64,000 nucleotides of DNA. Origin: Streptomyces sp. NRRL S-350. Lineage in GTDB: Bacteria; Actinomycetota; Actinomycetes; Streptomycetales; Streptomycetaceae. The number at the start of each line of letters is the position of its first letter. Position 1 is the first letter of the stretch. Shown in pieces: positions 30,998-39,392 of the stretch. The notes below the pieces were generated by a model, which ran no database searches, was not told the origin of the DNA, and saw nothing but the letters and a program-made list of their open reading frames with translations. Location of the stretch: positions 1 through 64,000 of the forward strand of contig NZ_JOHO01000012.1 of assembly GCF_000719705.1 (NCBI RefSeq). The letters are read 5' to 3'. The translations under genes and the position numbers were made by a program.

Positions 30998-33144
30998 CGC
31001 GCGTCCCCTCCGATGCGTCCACGCTCGTGGTCCTCGATGAGCTGGTCCAGCTGGGCCAGGCGCCTGCGCTCACGCTCCCAGCGAATCGGCGGGCTCGCCT
31101 CGTCAGCGACAACAGCCCTCAACTCAGCTGCCTCGGCCCGCAGTTCGTCGATATTGTCCTCGGTGCGGCAGATGTTGACACAGGCCGGATGGCAGCCCTC
31201 GGTGTCCGGAGTGACCCGTGCGTCGTCGAGGGAGGGATTCAGCTCGCAGCGTGCCGTCGGTGCGGTGAACACACAGGTCATTCCCCTGCCGGAGTAGATC
31301 TGCAGCGAGGCGTTCGCCATGACGTGTCGCGCCTCTGCACCGGTTCTCAGGACCCGCCCGGCGAACTTCCTCGTCCCTCCGCTCACCCGCGATCGGTAGG
31401 TGTCGGCGGCGGGGCCGCTGACGTGCTCGCCGGCCTTCATACGCCGGTCTGCGTCCTGCAGGTCCTCCAGGCGGGACAGCCACCGCTCGAACGCCAGATC
31501 GTCAGGGAAACCCGAGGCGTACGTGCCGGCATAGCCCTGAGTGATCTGGACCCGCAGATGCCCGTACTGGACCGCCGCGGCGACCATGCCGCGTGGGCGG
31601 CGGCAGATGAACCAGGCCAGCGTGCGCCGCAGGCGTGAGCTTGTCAGCCGCCGGGGATCGACGGGGACCACATCGCTGCGGCCGTGCCGGTCGCAGAAGC
31701 TGTTCACCCAGGTCACGAACAGGTTCAGGTCGTCGTTGATCGAGGCCAGCGTGCGGGCCTCGCCTCCCTCATGCTCGGCGCGTTCGTCCGCCACCAGCCA
31801 GACAGGGAACAGGACGTCGGCGTCGTGGAGGCGCTCTTGGACGCCGATCGCCGTGGCGACGAGGGCGGGGGCGATCCACGGCTCGTCGCGGAACTGCCCC
31901 TCGGGGATCTTCTCTCCGTTCTCATCGCGGGCGTTCTTCCACTTCCGGCCGTGGACCTCCCACAGCTTCGTCACCCGGTCCCGACGCAAGCAGCCTCGCC
32001 GCAGGTTGAGCGCCTCCCCGGGGCGGCAGCCGGTCAGATAGGCCACCAGAAGGAAGCATGCGGTCGACAGTGTCCGCACCAGCTGCTTGACGTCGTCGTA
32101 GGCGATGCTCTTCGTCCAGGGTTCGCCGTCCAGCAGGCCCCGGGGCCGGAGAGCAAGGAACGTGCCGTGGGCGACGGGGATACCGGAGGTGAGGAACATG
32201 TCCCGGTATGCCTGGTTCTTCTGCATAGTGGTGAGCCCGAGATCGAGAAGCTTGGCGAGGAAGGGCCAGTCCGGCTCCCAGATGCCGTCCTCCCTCTGCC
32301 GGCCAGGCAGGTCACGGCCACTCGCTCGGAAGGACTCGATCAGGGCGCCGACCTCCGGGGCCGCCCCGGCCTGGCCCGGAATCCGGACCCGGCGGTGGGC
32401 ACCGGGACTGTGGCGGCCGGGCTTGAAGCCGAACAGCGGCCGGAACTCGTCCAGCGCCGCAATGATGTCCTCGGCGAAGTCCTCAACGAACCTCGCCGCC
32501 CACAGCACCGCCATCGTCATCGTGGGCTCCTGAATGCGGGGAGTGCCGTTCTCCCGGTCCCGCCGGGACTTGCCCAGCAGGACCCTGGACTCCTTCCCTC
32601 CCCAGGGCGGCATCTCAGGCAGCCGGCCCTCGGGAGGCAGCAGCTCGCGGAAAGCCCACAGTCTCCGGACGGCCTGCAGCAGATCGCTGCGGTAGCCGTG
32701 GGTGAGCTCCGCGTCCCGCACCGCGTCGAGGTAGTCCTCCAGGTCCTCCGGTGTCACGTCCGCGATCGAGGTGAACCCGTGTACATCCATCCAGTCCAAC
32801 AACCCGCGAAGGTTGCGGAGTTGAGAGACCATCGTGAATACGGCGAGCTTGCCGTTGATGTTCGCCCTGCGGAGGATCGTCAGCCCCTCCTCGCAGTTCA
32901 GCTCCATCCAGATGTAGATCTTGGCGATGTCGCGGAACCGCTTGGGCACCAGTGCGAAGTTGATGCTGACCGAGGCCATGTGATCCTCAAGGATGGCCGG
33001 CCGCAGGTTCCAGCGCATGTCGCCCACCACCGACAGCGTCGAGCGGTCTGTGCCGGGCCGCAGCTGCCGGTTGTGCAGCACCACCATGCCCGGGCCGGGC
33101 AGGAAGACCTCTTTCGGCGCGCGGGCGGCTTCGTCTTGGCTCAT
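30994..33144 (-). CDS. Tyrosine recombinase, TnpB-like (716 aa)
   Basis: The C-terminal half holds a tyrosine-recombinase catalytic domain: YLTGCRPGEALNLRRG (box I Arg), TSSRLRRTLAWFICRR (box II, with Ser where His is usual), YGHLRVQITQGYAG (GH and the probable nucleophile Tyr). A C-terminal cysteine cluster (TEGCHPACVNICRT) and a coiled segment follow. Length and layout suit TnpB of the Tn554 group (about 630 aa). The ATG overlaps the previous stop (ATGA), so it is translationally coupled. Acts in cut and join of the element ends. Confidence 0.85.
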   Translation of the reverse strand: MSQDEAARAPKEVFLPGPGMVVLHNRQLRPGTDRSTLSVVGDMRWNLRPAILEDHMASVSINFALVPKRFRDIAKIYIWMELNCEEGLTILRRANINGKLAVFTMVSQLRNLRGLLDWMDVHGFTSIADVTPEDLEDYLDAVRDAELTHGYRSDLLQAVRRLWAFRELLPPEGRLPEMPPWGGKESRVLLGKSRRDRENGTPRIQEPTMTMAVLWAARFVEDFAEDIIAALDEFRPLFGFKPGRHSPGAHRRVRIPGQAGAAPEVGALIESFRASGRDLPGRQREDGIWEPDWPFLAKLLDLGLTTMQKNQAYRDMFLTSGIPVAHGTFLALRPRGLLDGEPWTKSIAYDDVKQLVRTLSTACFLLVAYLTGCRPGEALNLRRGCLRRDRVTKLWEVHGRKWKNARDENGEKIPEGQFRDEPWIAPALVATAIGVQERLHDADVLFPVWLVADERAEHEGGEARTLASINDDLNLFVTWVNSFCDRHGRSDVVPVDPRRLTSSRLRRTLAWFICRRPRGMVAAAVQYGHLRVQITQGYAGTYASGFPDDLAFERWLSRLEDLQDADRRMKAGEHVSGPAADTYRSRVSGGTRKFAGRVLRTGAEARHVMANASLQIYSGRGMTCVFTAPTARCELNPSLDDARVTPDTEGCHPACVNICRTEDNIDELRAEAAELRAVVADEASPPIRWERERRRLAQLDQLIEDHERGRIGGDAR

Positions 33145-35060
33145 CGTTCGTCCAGCTCCCCGTCCAGCAGTCGCCGCACCAGGTCACGCTCCTCCTGGCC
33201 CGCCGCCGCGCGGGCCCGGTCCTCGGCTCTCTTGCCCGCCGACCGGATCAGATCGTCCAGTTCCTCGAAGGGCAGGGCGAATCGCTCAGCCCAGCGAAGG
33301 GCTGTCATGTGCGTGCGACGCTCGTCGATCATGTCCCGGGCCACCACCTGAACCGGCAGGTGGTGGGGCATCGCGCGGGCGCACGGGCATTCCAAGCACT
33401 TGAGGAATGACGCCCGGCAGGGCTCGCCGGGCGTGCTGTGTGGGCTGTTGCTGTTGTCCGCGCAGGCGGCCAGCACCGTGTCGGCGTCCCGGGCGACCAG
33501 CAGCCGCATCGTCTCCGTCGTCACCCCGAACCGTCTGGCGACCGTCTCAGGGTCGCGCAGGGCCCCGGCGACGTCCGCCGTACTCAGTCGTGGGATGCGG
33601 CCCGCGGTGCGGGCTTTGGCGACCTCTTTCTCCAGCACGTCGGCGACCACCTTCTGGTACTCGCGCAGGCTCGACTTGTCCCGTCGCAGGTAGATGTTCG
33701 CCAGGGTCTCCCGGGTCTGGGCCACCGGCTTCTGCTCGCGTGCCCCGTGTGTGACCCGCATCCGCCCGGCACCCACGATCAGCCGCTGCGGGTTGCCCTC
33801 TTCGTCGGGCTCATCGGCGACCAGGTTCAGGCGAGCGCCCCACTCACCCCCCGCCGCCTGCGACAGTTGGTCTCGAAAGCCCCTCCCGCACACATTGCGG
33901 CGCTTGATCACTTCGATGCTCTTGGACTGGCGCCCTGCCCCGGCCTTGGGAACCCAGTAGACCAGGAGCCGGTTGCTGCCCTTGATCCTTCGCGACGAGG
34001 CGGTCAGCTCCAGCGCGAGCATGTAGAGGCCGAACGGTGTGTGCAGCTCGTCTCGGGCTGACAGCTCACCCTCCTCCGCCGGTGCCGGCGCCCACGGCGG
34101 CAGGTCGCTCAGCGCGGCCGTCATGTAGCGCCGCTTGCCCCGCCGGGGCTTGCTCAGGTCGACCTGGACCGTGGCCAGCGGCCCGGCCCCGCCGTCAGTT
34201 CGGTGGAACGCTGCCGGCGCCTTGATGATCGTCGAGCCGTTCTCCCCGGTCAGCCGCACCAGCAGAAGCACCAGCGCGCACGTCTCGTCCCTGGTCAGGT
34301 GCAGCCGGGCGGTCAACTCTGCCACGGTGCCGTGCGGGACCACCCACTGTGCCAGGCCGTTGCCCCGCTTGTTGCGCGGCAGCTCCCCAGTCTCCTCGAC
34401 CATGTCGAGGACCGAGCCGTACTCGTAGAGCACAGGTTCCTCCTCGCGCGAGATACGGCCCTCGCGCCACCGTCCCAGGACCTCGCGGGACTCGCGGATG
34501 CGCTTCGCGGCCGCCCGCACCACCTTCCGCGCGTTGTCCAGGATCGCCTTCTCCTCCACCGGGCTGTAGCTGCCCCGCGAGCCGATCCGGTCCCGTCGTG
34601 CCGGCACCCACTCCGCGCACTTCGCGGCGAACTGCGGCGTCAGCCCCTCCACGTTCATCAGGAGAGCCCTCAGCGCCCCCACCGCCATACCGGCAGTCGG
34701 CGCATCCCCCCTGCCCAGGAGGAACGACGTCAGGTGCCTGGGCGCCAGGTCCTGCGGGGCCTGCGGATGCTTCTCGTCGAGGAGCAGGACGTCGACGAAG
34801 TAGCCCAGCAAGCGAAAGGTGTTGCTGGCGACAGCGGACGCCTTCACCTTCCCAGCAGGTCCCACGTGCGCGTCGAAGGCGAGGGCGAACGCCTCCTGCA
34901 GCGGACGGGCCACCGGAAGCGTCGCGAAGTCGAAGTCGGCCACCTCATCGGGGTCCTGCTCCGAGAAGAACCGCACCCGGCACTGACCGTCCTCAAGGAA
35001 CAGCCGCTGCGGCGGGACGTAGCCCGCCTCCGGCATAGCCGCCGAACGCCCCGGGCTCAC
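33141..35060 (-). CDS. Degenerate recombinase-like protein of the element (639 aa)
   Basis: GTG start overlapping the stop of the upstream recombinase by 4 nt; an ATG at 35036 is the alternative. The C-terminal half shows traces of the tyrosine-recombinase fold (YMLALELTASSRRIKG at the box I position; RVTHGAREQKPVAQTRETLANIYL at box II/Tyr), but the catalytic His/Arg set is incomplete. Near the end is a Cys cluster (CRASFLKCLECPCARAM). Probably a structural partner of the active recombinases. The conserved gene order and overlaps show that it belongs to the machinery rather than to cargo. Confidence 0.75.
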   Translation of the reverse strand: MSPGRSAAMPEAGYVPPQRLFLEDGQCRVRFFSEQDPDEVADFDFATLPVARPLQEAFALAFDAHVGPAGKVKASAVASNTFRLLGYFVDVLLLDEKHPQAPQDLAPRHLTSFLLGRGDAPTAGMAVGALRALLMNVEGLTPQFAAKCAEWVPARRDRIGSRGSYSPVEEKAILDNARKVVRAAAKRIRESREVLGRWREGRISREEEPVLYEYGSVLDMVEETGELPRNKRGNGLAQWVVPHGTVAELTARLHLTRDETCALVLLLVRLTGENGSTIIKAPAAFHRTDGGAGPLATVQVDLSKPRRGKRRYMTAALSDLPPWAPAPAEEGELSARDELHTPFGLYMLALELTASSRRIKGSNRLLVYWVPKAGAGRQSKSIEVIKRRNVCGRGFRDQLSQAAGGEWGARLNLVADEPDEEGNPQRLIVGAGRMRVTHGAREQKPVAQTRETLANIYLRRDKSSLREYQKVVADVLEKEVAKARTAGRIPRLSTADVAGALRDPETVARRFGVTTETMRLLVARDADTVLAACADNSNSPHSTPGEPCRASFLKCLECPCARAMPHHLPVQVVARDMIDERRTHMTALRWAERFALPFEELDDLIRSAGKRAEDRARAAAGQEERDLVRRLLDGELDER

Positions 35061-36595
35061 CGAGTCGCCACCGGATCGCCCAGCACCCGCCGGTCGGCGC
35101 TGTAGACCGCCGCCATCAGGTCCGCGATGCCGCTGCTGTCGGCATGCATCAACAGCAACTCCAGCTCCAATGCCTCGAACGGCTCCAGGTAGATCTCCTT
35201 GGTGGTGCGCTGGTCCGCATGCCCGAGCAAAAGCCGCACCAGGTCCCAGGTGCTGCCGAACTCGTAACGCAGATCCCGCAGTTCCTCCCCGTCCAGGTGC
35301 GCGAACTTCCTGTCGAACAACAGCCGGCCCACCGAGAACCAGCGCAGCGCGAAGCTGTGGCGGAGCATATGGGCCGCGCCCGCGAACCCCTCCAGCCCCA
35401 GGCCGTCGCGCAGCCGCTGATTGGCCTGGGTGAAGACGTGCTGCCATCCGTGCGGGTCCCGGGGCATCCCGTCCTCGTTCAGCCACAGCGCCACCGGCTC
35501 CAACCCCTGAGACGTCTCGCGTAGCAGAAGTCGGCGGGCCTCCGGCGTAAGCGAGTCCAGCGGCACCTCCTCGACCCGGCCGTCCTGTCCGACCAGTCGC
35601 ACCCGCCGACCTGACAGCGTTCGCGTCAGCAACCGGGTTCCCGCCATGCGCTCGTAGCGTCCGGCGGCCTGTGCCCGACGCACCGCGGTGGCCCGCTCGC
35701 CCTCGCAGTAGTTCAGCACTGGCACCAGGCCCTTGCGCGACATCCAGTACTTGCGCGCCACGCTGCCCTTGGCGGTCTGCTCGGCGAGGTGGCAGGTGTA
35801 GAAGCCGCGGCTAGGGTCGTCCGGCGGGAGCTCGACCAGCAGCAGCGAGCCGCCTTCCTCCAGCCGCAGCCCCGAGTTGTAGAGGCAGTCCGCGAAGGCG
35901 GCGTTCCGCTGCCCGTTGCGGCCCCGCCAGCTCGGGTCCTCGTCGCCCTCCAGCGTCAGTCCGAGCAGGCCGCAGTCCCGATACCGCTCGTAGCCGGCCG
36001 GGTCGAACCACTTCACGTCCCGGTCCCGCGTCGCCTTCGGGTCGGTCACCGGCTTCTCCGACCGCGTGCCGTCGCGCCGCTTGCCCCGCCCCGGACGGGT
36101 CCGGATCGGGTTGGGGATCTGGAACTCGTCCGCCGCCCACAGGTAGAACAGCCGGATGTTGGTGAGGTTGTCGCTGTAGGTGCCCGACTCCACCAGGCGT
36201 GGGTTGCGCCCGTCCAGCATCCGCCAGGTCTTGAAGGCTTCCACTGCCGTCGGCTCGACGTCGTCCCATGGCCGCCCGTACGCCCACAGGAAGTTCAGCC
36301 ACACCGCAAGGCTGTACGCGTACTTCCGCCAGGTCTTTCGCCCCAGGTCGCGGATGTCGTCGCTGTCGAACCAGCTGTCCACTCGAAGATCCGGGGCGCC
36401 CAGAGGATCGAGCAGGAAGGGCTGGCCGGCCCTCCGCGGCCGGGCCTCGGCCCGCAGCAGGACGTCCTGGTACTGCAACACGACTGGATCGACGCACTCC
36501 GGGGGAAGGCCCTCCCGTTTGCCGTGAAAGTACACCTTCCATCTCACGACATGGATCTTGCATTGCTCCAGGTCACGCCGGGCCTCAACAACCAC
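35057..36595 (-). CDS. Tyrosine recombinase, TnpA-like (about 512 aa)
   Basis: Phage-integrase family: an SAM-like core-binding region (RKTWRKYAYSLAVWLNFLWAYG), then catalytic boxes YNSGLRLEEGGSL (Arg I), AHMLRHSFALRW (HxxR) and LLLGHADQRTTKEIYLEP (GH and nucleophilic Tyr), all intact. First gene of the four-gene operon, near the right end. Start GTG 36595 is chosen; the frame is open to a GTG at 36643 that lies in the terminal repeats. It is the most canonical recombinase of the set and presumably carries out strand exchange. Confidence 0.87.
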   Translation of the reverse strand: MVVEARRDLEQCKIHVVRWKVYFHGKREGLPPECVDPVVLQYQDVLLRAEARPRRAGQPFLLDPLGAPDLRVDSWFDSDDIRDLGRKTWRKYAYSLAVWLNFLWAYGRPWDDVEPTAVEAFKTWRMLDGRNPRLVESGTYSDNLTNIRLFYLWAADEFQIPNPIRTRPGRGKRRDGTRSEKPVTDPKATRDRDVKWFDPAGYERYRDCGLLGLTLEGDEDPSWRGRNGQRNAAFADCLYNSGLRLEEGGSLLLVELPPDDPSRGFYTCHLAEQTAKGSVARKYWMSRKGLVPVLNYCEGERATAVRRAQAAGRYERMAGTRLLTRTLSGRRVRLVGQDGRVEEVPLDSLTPEARRLLLRETSQGLEPVALWLNEDGMPRDPHGWQHVFTQANQRLRDGLGLEGFAGAAHMLRHSFALRWFSVGRLLFDRKFAHLDGEELRDLRYEFGSTWDLVRLLLGHADQRTTKEIYLEPFEALELELLLMHADSSGIADLMAAVYSADRRVLGDPVATR

Positions 36596-36676
36596 GCGTT
36601 CACCCGAACCGGTGACGCTTCTCGTACACGTCACTAGCAACACGGATCTGCAACAACACGGATCTCGCTAGAGAAG

Positions 36677-37898
36677 CAACGAGTGGCCCGACAGCATCGA
36701 GCTGGCCGAGCGGCACATCCTCCCGCTGCTGCGCGCCAAGCGCGTCCGGCTGGTCCAGATCGCCCGCGGCGGCCACTCGATCGCCAAGGACGGCATCGAG
36801 ATCCTGACCGACACCCGCACCCCGACCACGATCCGCACCAGCGGGGAGTGGAGCCTGCTGCTCGACCTGCAGCTGTCCGGCACCATCCCGATGTACGGAG
36901 GCGCCAGGCTGTGCTCCGTGCACAGCAAGGGCGAGCCACTGGACCTGTGGTTCGAGCTGTACCTCACCGGCAGCTACCGCCACATCATCGGCTTCGAGGC
37001 CGGCGAGACCGGCCGGGCCCGCGTCGACACCTCCTACGGCAAGACCGGCCGCAACCCCTGGTACCCGTTGATCAACTGGGGATGGGATCGGCCAAAACTG
37101 CTCGCCTACCTGCAGCAACGGTTCGGCGTGGTATGGCCCAAGAGCTACTGCTGGGCCTGCCCATACCCGACTTCCAGCGGATCGCTGCCCGACCACATGG
37201 CCCGGGCCGAGCGCTTCCCCGAGCAGATCGTGGAGGCCGCACTGCTGGAGTACACCGCCCAGGCCCTGAACCCGCTGTTCACGCTCTACGCCAACTCCTC
37301 GCTGCGCCACCAGCTCCACCTGGCCGGCAACACCCGGGCGCTCGACCTCCTGGCCGCCCGCCTGGACTCCGAGCCGTGGAGCGTCTACGAGGTGCGGCGC
37401 GTACTCACCCCGGGCCGCTCCGCCTGGTGCCGGAGCTGGCACGGGCCGCGCTGCGCGGCCTGCCTCGCCTACGAGCAGCAGCACGGCGAGCCGCGCCCGC
37501 GGTGCAAGGCGTGCCGAGGCCTGCCCAAGCAGTCCTGCACCCGGCGGGTGCCCGACTGCTACGACGACAAGAAGAAGGGAACGGTGTGGCGCTCGGTCCG
37601 CCGACTCGGGGGGCTCCCCCGGCACGTGGCGAAAGCCTCGCTCGACCGTTTCGCCGCCGCTCCCGGACGGGAGCTGGAGCACACCGCGAGCGTCGTCGAC
37701 GGCTACGCCTTCGGCTTCGACCGGGTGGTCACGCTCCAGCGGGGTGAGCGCTTCCCCGCGGTCGAGCGGCAGTTCGTCGCCGCTCCGGCCAGCGTGCCCA
37801 CCAAGGCGCGCGATGGCTTCGAGACGGCTTGGCGGTCGGCGCGGGCCGCCGCGCTGTCGGCGCCGGCGCCGGGGGCGGCGCTGCTGCCGGTCGCCTGA
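36677..37898 (+). pseudogene. 3' fragment of the interrupted PAPS-reductase-like gene
   Basis: Continues the frame of 28807-29024: CAACGAGTGG gives NEW after the joined Gly codon. Contents: EWPDSIELAERHILPLLRA, a long central region (GWDRPKLLAYLQQRFGVVWPKSYCWACPYP) with the Cys pair typical of the PAPS-reductase superfamily, then a second Cys cluster (CRSWHGPRCAACLAYEQ, CKACRGLPKQSC). An internal ATG at 36891 could give a 335-aa product, but no ribosome site was seen there. Both halves look otherwise intact, so the insertion may be recent or reversible. Confidence 0.85.
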
Positions 37899-37902
37899 AC
37901 CG

Positions 37903-37943
37903 GCATCGGGCCGGACGGCTGGAGCAGCCGTCCGGCCCGATGC
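37903..37943 (+). terminator. Terminator after the split gene
   Basis: Perfect 18-bp inverted repeat GCATCGGGCCGGACGGCT (37903-37920), complement at 37926-37943, 5-nt loop, directly after the stop at 37898. Confidence 0.8.
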
Positions 37944-38143
37944 TGTTCGCCAACTCTCGCTCAGGTCGCCATTCACCGCGACACTTTCAAGGGCAGCATC
38001 GGGAAGAGCAGGACAGGCTGCGCGGCCTGCGGTTTCCGCTGGTCACCAGCCTGCGCGAGGCAGGCAGGGCGTGCCGGTTCGCACCTGGGAGCGGCTGGCG
38101 GAGCAGAGGCGGACTGCACAACCGGTACCGATCATGGTTTTAG

Positions 38144-38163
38144 TGCGATACGGTTGTCTTGTT
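38144..38163 (+). promoter_or_regulatory. Array promoter copy 20 (variant)
   Basis: The stretch GCGATACGGTTGTCTTGTTG keeps GATA, GTTNTCTTGTTG of the consensus but changes the -10 core (TACGGT). It stands 50 nt before the 38212 start and is the last member of the family. Confidence 0.6.
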
Positions 38164-38211
38164 GCCAGCCGGTCGGGCCGGCCCCACCCGCTACTCCTTA
38201 AGGACTCCGCC

Positions 38212-39192
38212 ATGATCCCCGCCAACCGCACCACCGCCGACACGGCCCGGGCCGCCTCCCTGCTCGGCGTCAGCACGGGCACCTTCACCAACACCCGCCG
38301 CTGGGAGAAGATCCGCGCCCAGCCGATCAGCCGGCCTGGCGCCAAGACCCGCTTCTGGGACGAGGAGCAGCTGCTCGCCGCGGTCGAGGAGCGGGAGATC
38401 CCGCTGATCACGCCGGCGAACCCCGACGAGGTGTACAACCTGGCGGTCGAGGGCGAGTCGGTGTTGGAGCTGCTGCGCGACTTCCTCACCGGCTACTTCA
38501 CCGGTGCGGGCAGCTCGGCCCCGGTGGCCGACGGCGCCCGGATCGCGCCGGCCGCGGACTCGGGCTTCGACCGGGTCGAGGTGTTCAGCGTGTTCGCCGC
38601 CGAGGAGGTGCCCGAGGCCGCAGAGGATGCGGTCGTCGACGTGAACGTGAAGCTGGTGGCGTACAACGAGAAGGGCGCCTGGCCGGTGAACGCCCAGCTG
38701 CGCCTGGAGTTCACCGGCGGCCGTTGGGTTGTCGCCGCCCTGGAGCGCGAGGACGAGGACGACCTGTTCGACCTTGAGGAGGCCTACCTCCTGGTGCCGG
38801 AGGATCGCCGGCCCACCATCTCGACCTGGCGGACCTATGCCACCTCCACCAACCGGAAGAGCGCGAAGCTCACCTCCATCCCGGAGGCCGACACGGTGGT
38901 CCACGGCGTGAAGCACTGGAAGCGCTCGACCATCAGGAACTGGGACCAGAACGAGCGGTTCCTGCAGGGCGAGGCGAAGGCCGGCGGCCGACCGGTTGGT
39001 GTCGTGGAGTCCACGCCCCGCCCCCGGACCGCGCCCCGGCACGTGCTGGCGGCCGAGCGTCGGGCCAAGGTGCAGCAGATGTTGGACGAGGACCCGACGG
39101 TGTCGCCCGCGGCGATCGGCGAGGCGCTCGGAGTCAGTGCCGAGCGGGGCCGCCAGCTGCTCAACGAGGTCAAGGCCGGCTCGGGCAAGTGA
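38212..39192 (+). CDS. DNA-binding protein with MerR-like N-terminus and C-terminal HTH (326 aa)
   Basis: Residues 8-65 resemble a MerR-type helix-turn-helix (ADTARAASLLGVSTGTFTNTRRW, RFWDEEQLLAAV). The middle is an acidic alpha/beta domain (VDVNVKLVAYNEKG, FTGGRWVVAALEREDEDD). The C-terminus is a second HTH (RAKVQQMLDEDPTVSPAAIGEALGVSAERGRQLL). Likely a regulator or origin/centromere-binding protein. Its terminator palindrome contains TCAAGG boxes like those at three operons, so it is a candidate for the protein that binds them; this is inference from proximity. ATG after TAAGGACTCCGCC. Confidence 0.75.
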   Translation: MIPANRTTADTARAASLLGVSTGTFTNTRRWEKIRAQPISRPGAKTRFWDEEQLLAAVEEREIPLITPANPDEVYNLAVEGESVLELLRDFLTGYFTGAGSSAPVADGARIAPAADSGFDRVEVFSVFAAEEVPEAAEDAVVDVNVKLVAYNEKGAWPVNAQLRLEFTGGRWVVAALEREDEDDLFDLEEAYLLVPEDRRPTISTWRTYATSTNRKSAKLTSIPEADTVVHGVKHWKRSTIRNWDQNERFLQGEAKAGGRPVGVVESTPRPRTAPRHVLAAERRAKVQQMLDEDPTVSPAAIGEALGVSAERGRQLLNEVKAGSGK

Positions 39193-39230
39193 TTCCTTGA
39201 TGCACCGTCAAGGCCGGGCATCAAGGAATC
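39191..39230. terminator. TCAAGG palindrome / terminator
   Basis: Perfect 13-bp inverted repeat GATTCCTTGATGC (39191-39203) with GCATCAAGGAATC (39218-39230), overlapping the stop codon of the 38212 gene. The arm sequence recurs at 51386-51412 and elsewhere, so it may be a protein-binding site as well as a terminator. Confidence 0.7.
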
Positions 39231-39247
39231 CGCCGCTGCCAACGAGC

Positions 39248-39277
39248 CGTCAAGGTACCGCTATCCATACCTTGACG
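39248..39277. promoter_or_regulatory. Second TCAAGG palindrome
   Basis: Perfect 10-bp inverted repeat CGTCAAGGTA (39248-39257) and TACCTTGACG (39268-39277), 10-bp spacer. Lies before the replication-relaxation gene. Confidence 0.65.
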
Positions 39278-39316
39278 TGCGGTGTTATCGAATCGTGCTC
39301 TGGGCCCGTACCCCTA

Positions 39317-39345
39317 TCAAGGGGTGCGTCAAGGAGTCCGGGGTT
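39317..39345 (+). promoter_or_regulatory. Shared backbone regulatory module, copy A
   Basis: TCAAGG boxes at 39317 and 39329 (ATCAAGGGGT then CGTCAAGGAGT, then CGGGGTTG). Nearly the same sequence occurs before 51571 and, inverted, before 49969. Distance from the first box to the start codon is 76 nt. Confidence 0.7.
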
Positions 39346-39392
39346 GTCTGTGCCGACCGCACACGCGCCTGAGATTCGAGAAGGGGCCCGGC

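Larger units (their letters stand above)
29025..36676. mobile_element. Tyrosine-recombinase (Tn554-like) mobile element carrying a GyrB-like gene
   Basis: About 7.65 kb inserted in the PAPS-reductase-like gene. The ends carry an inverted 9-mer TTCTCTAGC (29030-29038) / GCTAGAGAA (36667-36675). CAACACGGATCT occurs twice near the right end (36638-36649, 36654-36665), and GTGTTGC at 29050-29056 is a partial inverted match at the left. Removing 29025-36676 restores the host frame exactly (218 + 1222 = 1440 nt), with no target duplication, as expected of tyrosine recombinases. Cargo: four overlapping genes on the minus strand (recombinase set) and a GyrB-like ATPase. Gene order recombinase, recombinase, small coiled-coil protein recalls Tn554 TnpA-TnpB-TnpC, with one extra large protein. 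Confidence 0.85.
37899..38211. other. Intergenic region with terminator and promoter copy 20
   Basis: No gene is supported. It holds the terminator 37903-37943, about 190 bp of unassigned sequence and the variant promoter copy at 38144-38163. Confidence 0.6.

Noticed and set aside
30506..36595. Recombinase-in-trio (RIT) element
   Set aside because: Considered, but the small coiled-coil TnpC-like gene and the size of the TnpB-like protein fit the Tn554 plan better. The call remains family-level only.
37829..38143. ORF across the terminator downstream of the split gene
   Set aside because: It starts inside the 3' fragment in another frame and reads through an 18-bp terminator stem; codon bias is poor.
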